From NCBI GenBank assembly GCA_031276435.1, contig JAISNB010000210.1, positions 1 through 12,576 on the forward strand: a DNA stretch of 12,576 nt, read 5' to 3'. The first letter of the stretch is position 1; each line of letters begins with the position of its first letter. The notes beneath the pieces are model-generated. The model did no database searches and was not told the DNA's origin. It saw nothing but the letters and a program-made list of their open reading frames with translations. Shown here in pieces: positions 12,388 through 12,576 of this stretch. The position numbers and the translations under genes were made by a program. This DNA is from Burkholderiaceae bacterium (GTDB taxonomy: Bacteria > Pseudomonadota > Gammaproteobacteria > Burkholderiales > Burkholderiaceae_C).

Positions 12388-12576
12388 TTACTCTATGACC
12401 TTGGCGACCACGCCAGCACCCACCGTGCGGCCACCCTCGCGGATGGCAAAGCGCAGGCCTTCTTCCATGGCAATGGGCGCGATCAGCTTGACGGTGATGC
12501 TCACGTTGTCCCCAGGCATGACCATTTCCTTGCCTTCGGGCAGTTCAATGGCTCCGGTGACGTCGGTGGTGCGAAA
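12388..12576 (-). CDS. tuf: Elongation factor Tu (3' end only)
   Basis: The last 62 codons plus TAA are in the window; the rest lies beyond the right edge. The visible part FRTTDVTGAIELPEGKEMVM and the end EEGLRFAIREGGRTVGAGVV followed by AKVIE are the C-terminal domain 3 of EF-Tu, which contacts aminoacyl-tRNA and EF-Ts. Its place directly before rpsJ is the common str/S10 arrangement, in which one of the tuf copies ends the str operon. Confidence 0.97.
   Translation of the reverse strand, partial: FRTTDVTGAIELPEGKEMVMPGDNVSITVKLIAPIAMEEGLRFAIREGGRTVGAGVVAKVIE

Overview
The window is about 12.6 kb of GC-rich DNA with protein sequences typical of a betaproteobacterium. The most likely placement is Burkholderiales, perhaps Comamonadaceae, judging from the truncated PTS, the long S3 tail and an S10 cluster not followed by the spc genes. 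That placement is inferred from gene content and protein style; no database search was made. Nearly all of the window is ordinary chromosome. I do not see a CRISPR array, insertion sequence, prophage, tRNA or rRNA.

Left part (1-3594). A DUF411 metal-binding protein, truncated at the window edge, is followed by a periplasmic YceI-family protein, both on +. Converging on them from the - strand is a three-gene phosphotransferase cluster in the order EIIA(Man-type), HPr, EI. No sugar-specific EIIB, EIIC or EIID is present here, so this looks like the truncated, regulatory PTS common in betaproteobacteria. The phosphate path would be PEP to EI His208, to HPr His15, to EIIA His10, and HPr also keeps Ser46.

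Middle part (3595-6870). An intrinsic terminator on the - strand lies between EIIA and a divergent TlpA/ResA-like thiol-disulfide lipoprotein. Then comes a ~600 bp stretch without an intact gene, holding a stop-interrupted remnant of an antitoxin-like gene and an intrinsic terminator. A cytochrome c' gene (-) and a cytochrome b561 gene (+) diverge from a shared 128 bp region, a pairing that suggests joint work in redox or nitric oxide handling. A GNAT acetyltransferase without an ATG start ends at a bidirectional terminator.

Right part (6882-12576). Reading leftward on the - strand are tuf (3' end only), rpsJ, rplC, rplD, rplW, rplB, rpsS, rplV, rpsC, rplP, rpmC and rpsQ, i.e. the S10 operon. 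It stops at a terminator after rpsQ, where the spc operon would follow in Escherichia coli. A 231 bp gap separates rpsJ from rplC. It contains a candidate terminator, a good sigma70-type promoter and a hairpin-rich leader, suggesting that tuf-rpsJ and rplC-rpsQ are separate transcription units.

Nothing here is clearly a new system. The observations most worth following up are the split S10 operon with its leader, the terminator placed just upstream of the PTS genes, the Pro/Ala-rich insert in EI, and the decayed antitoxin.
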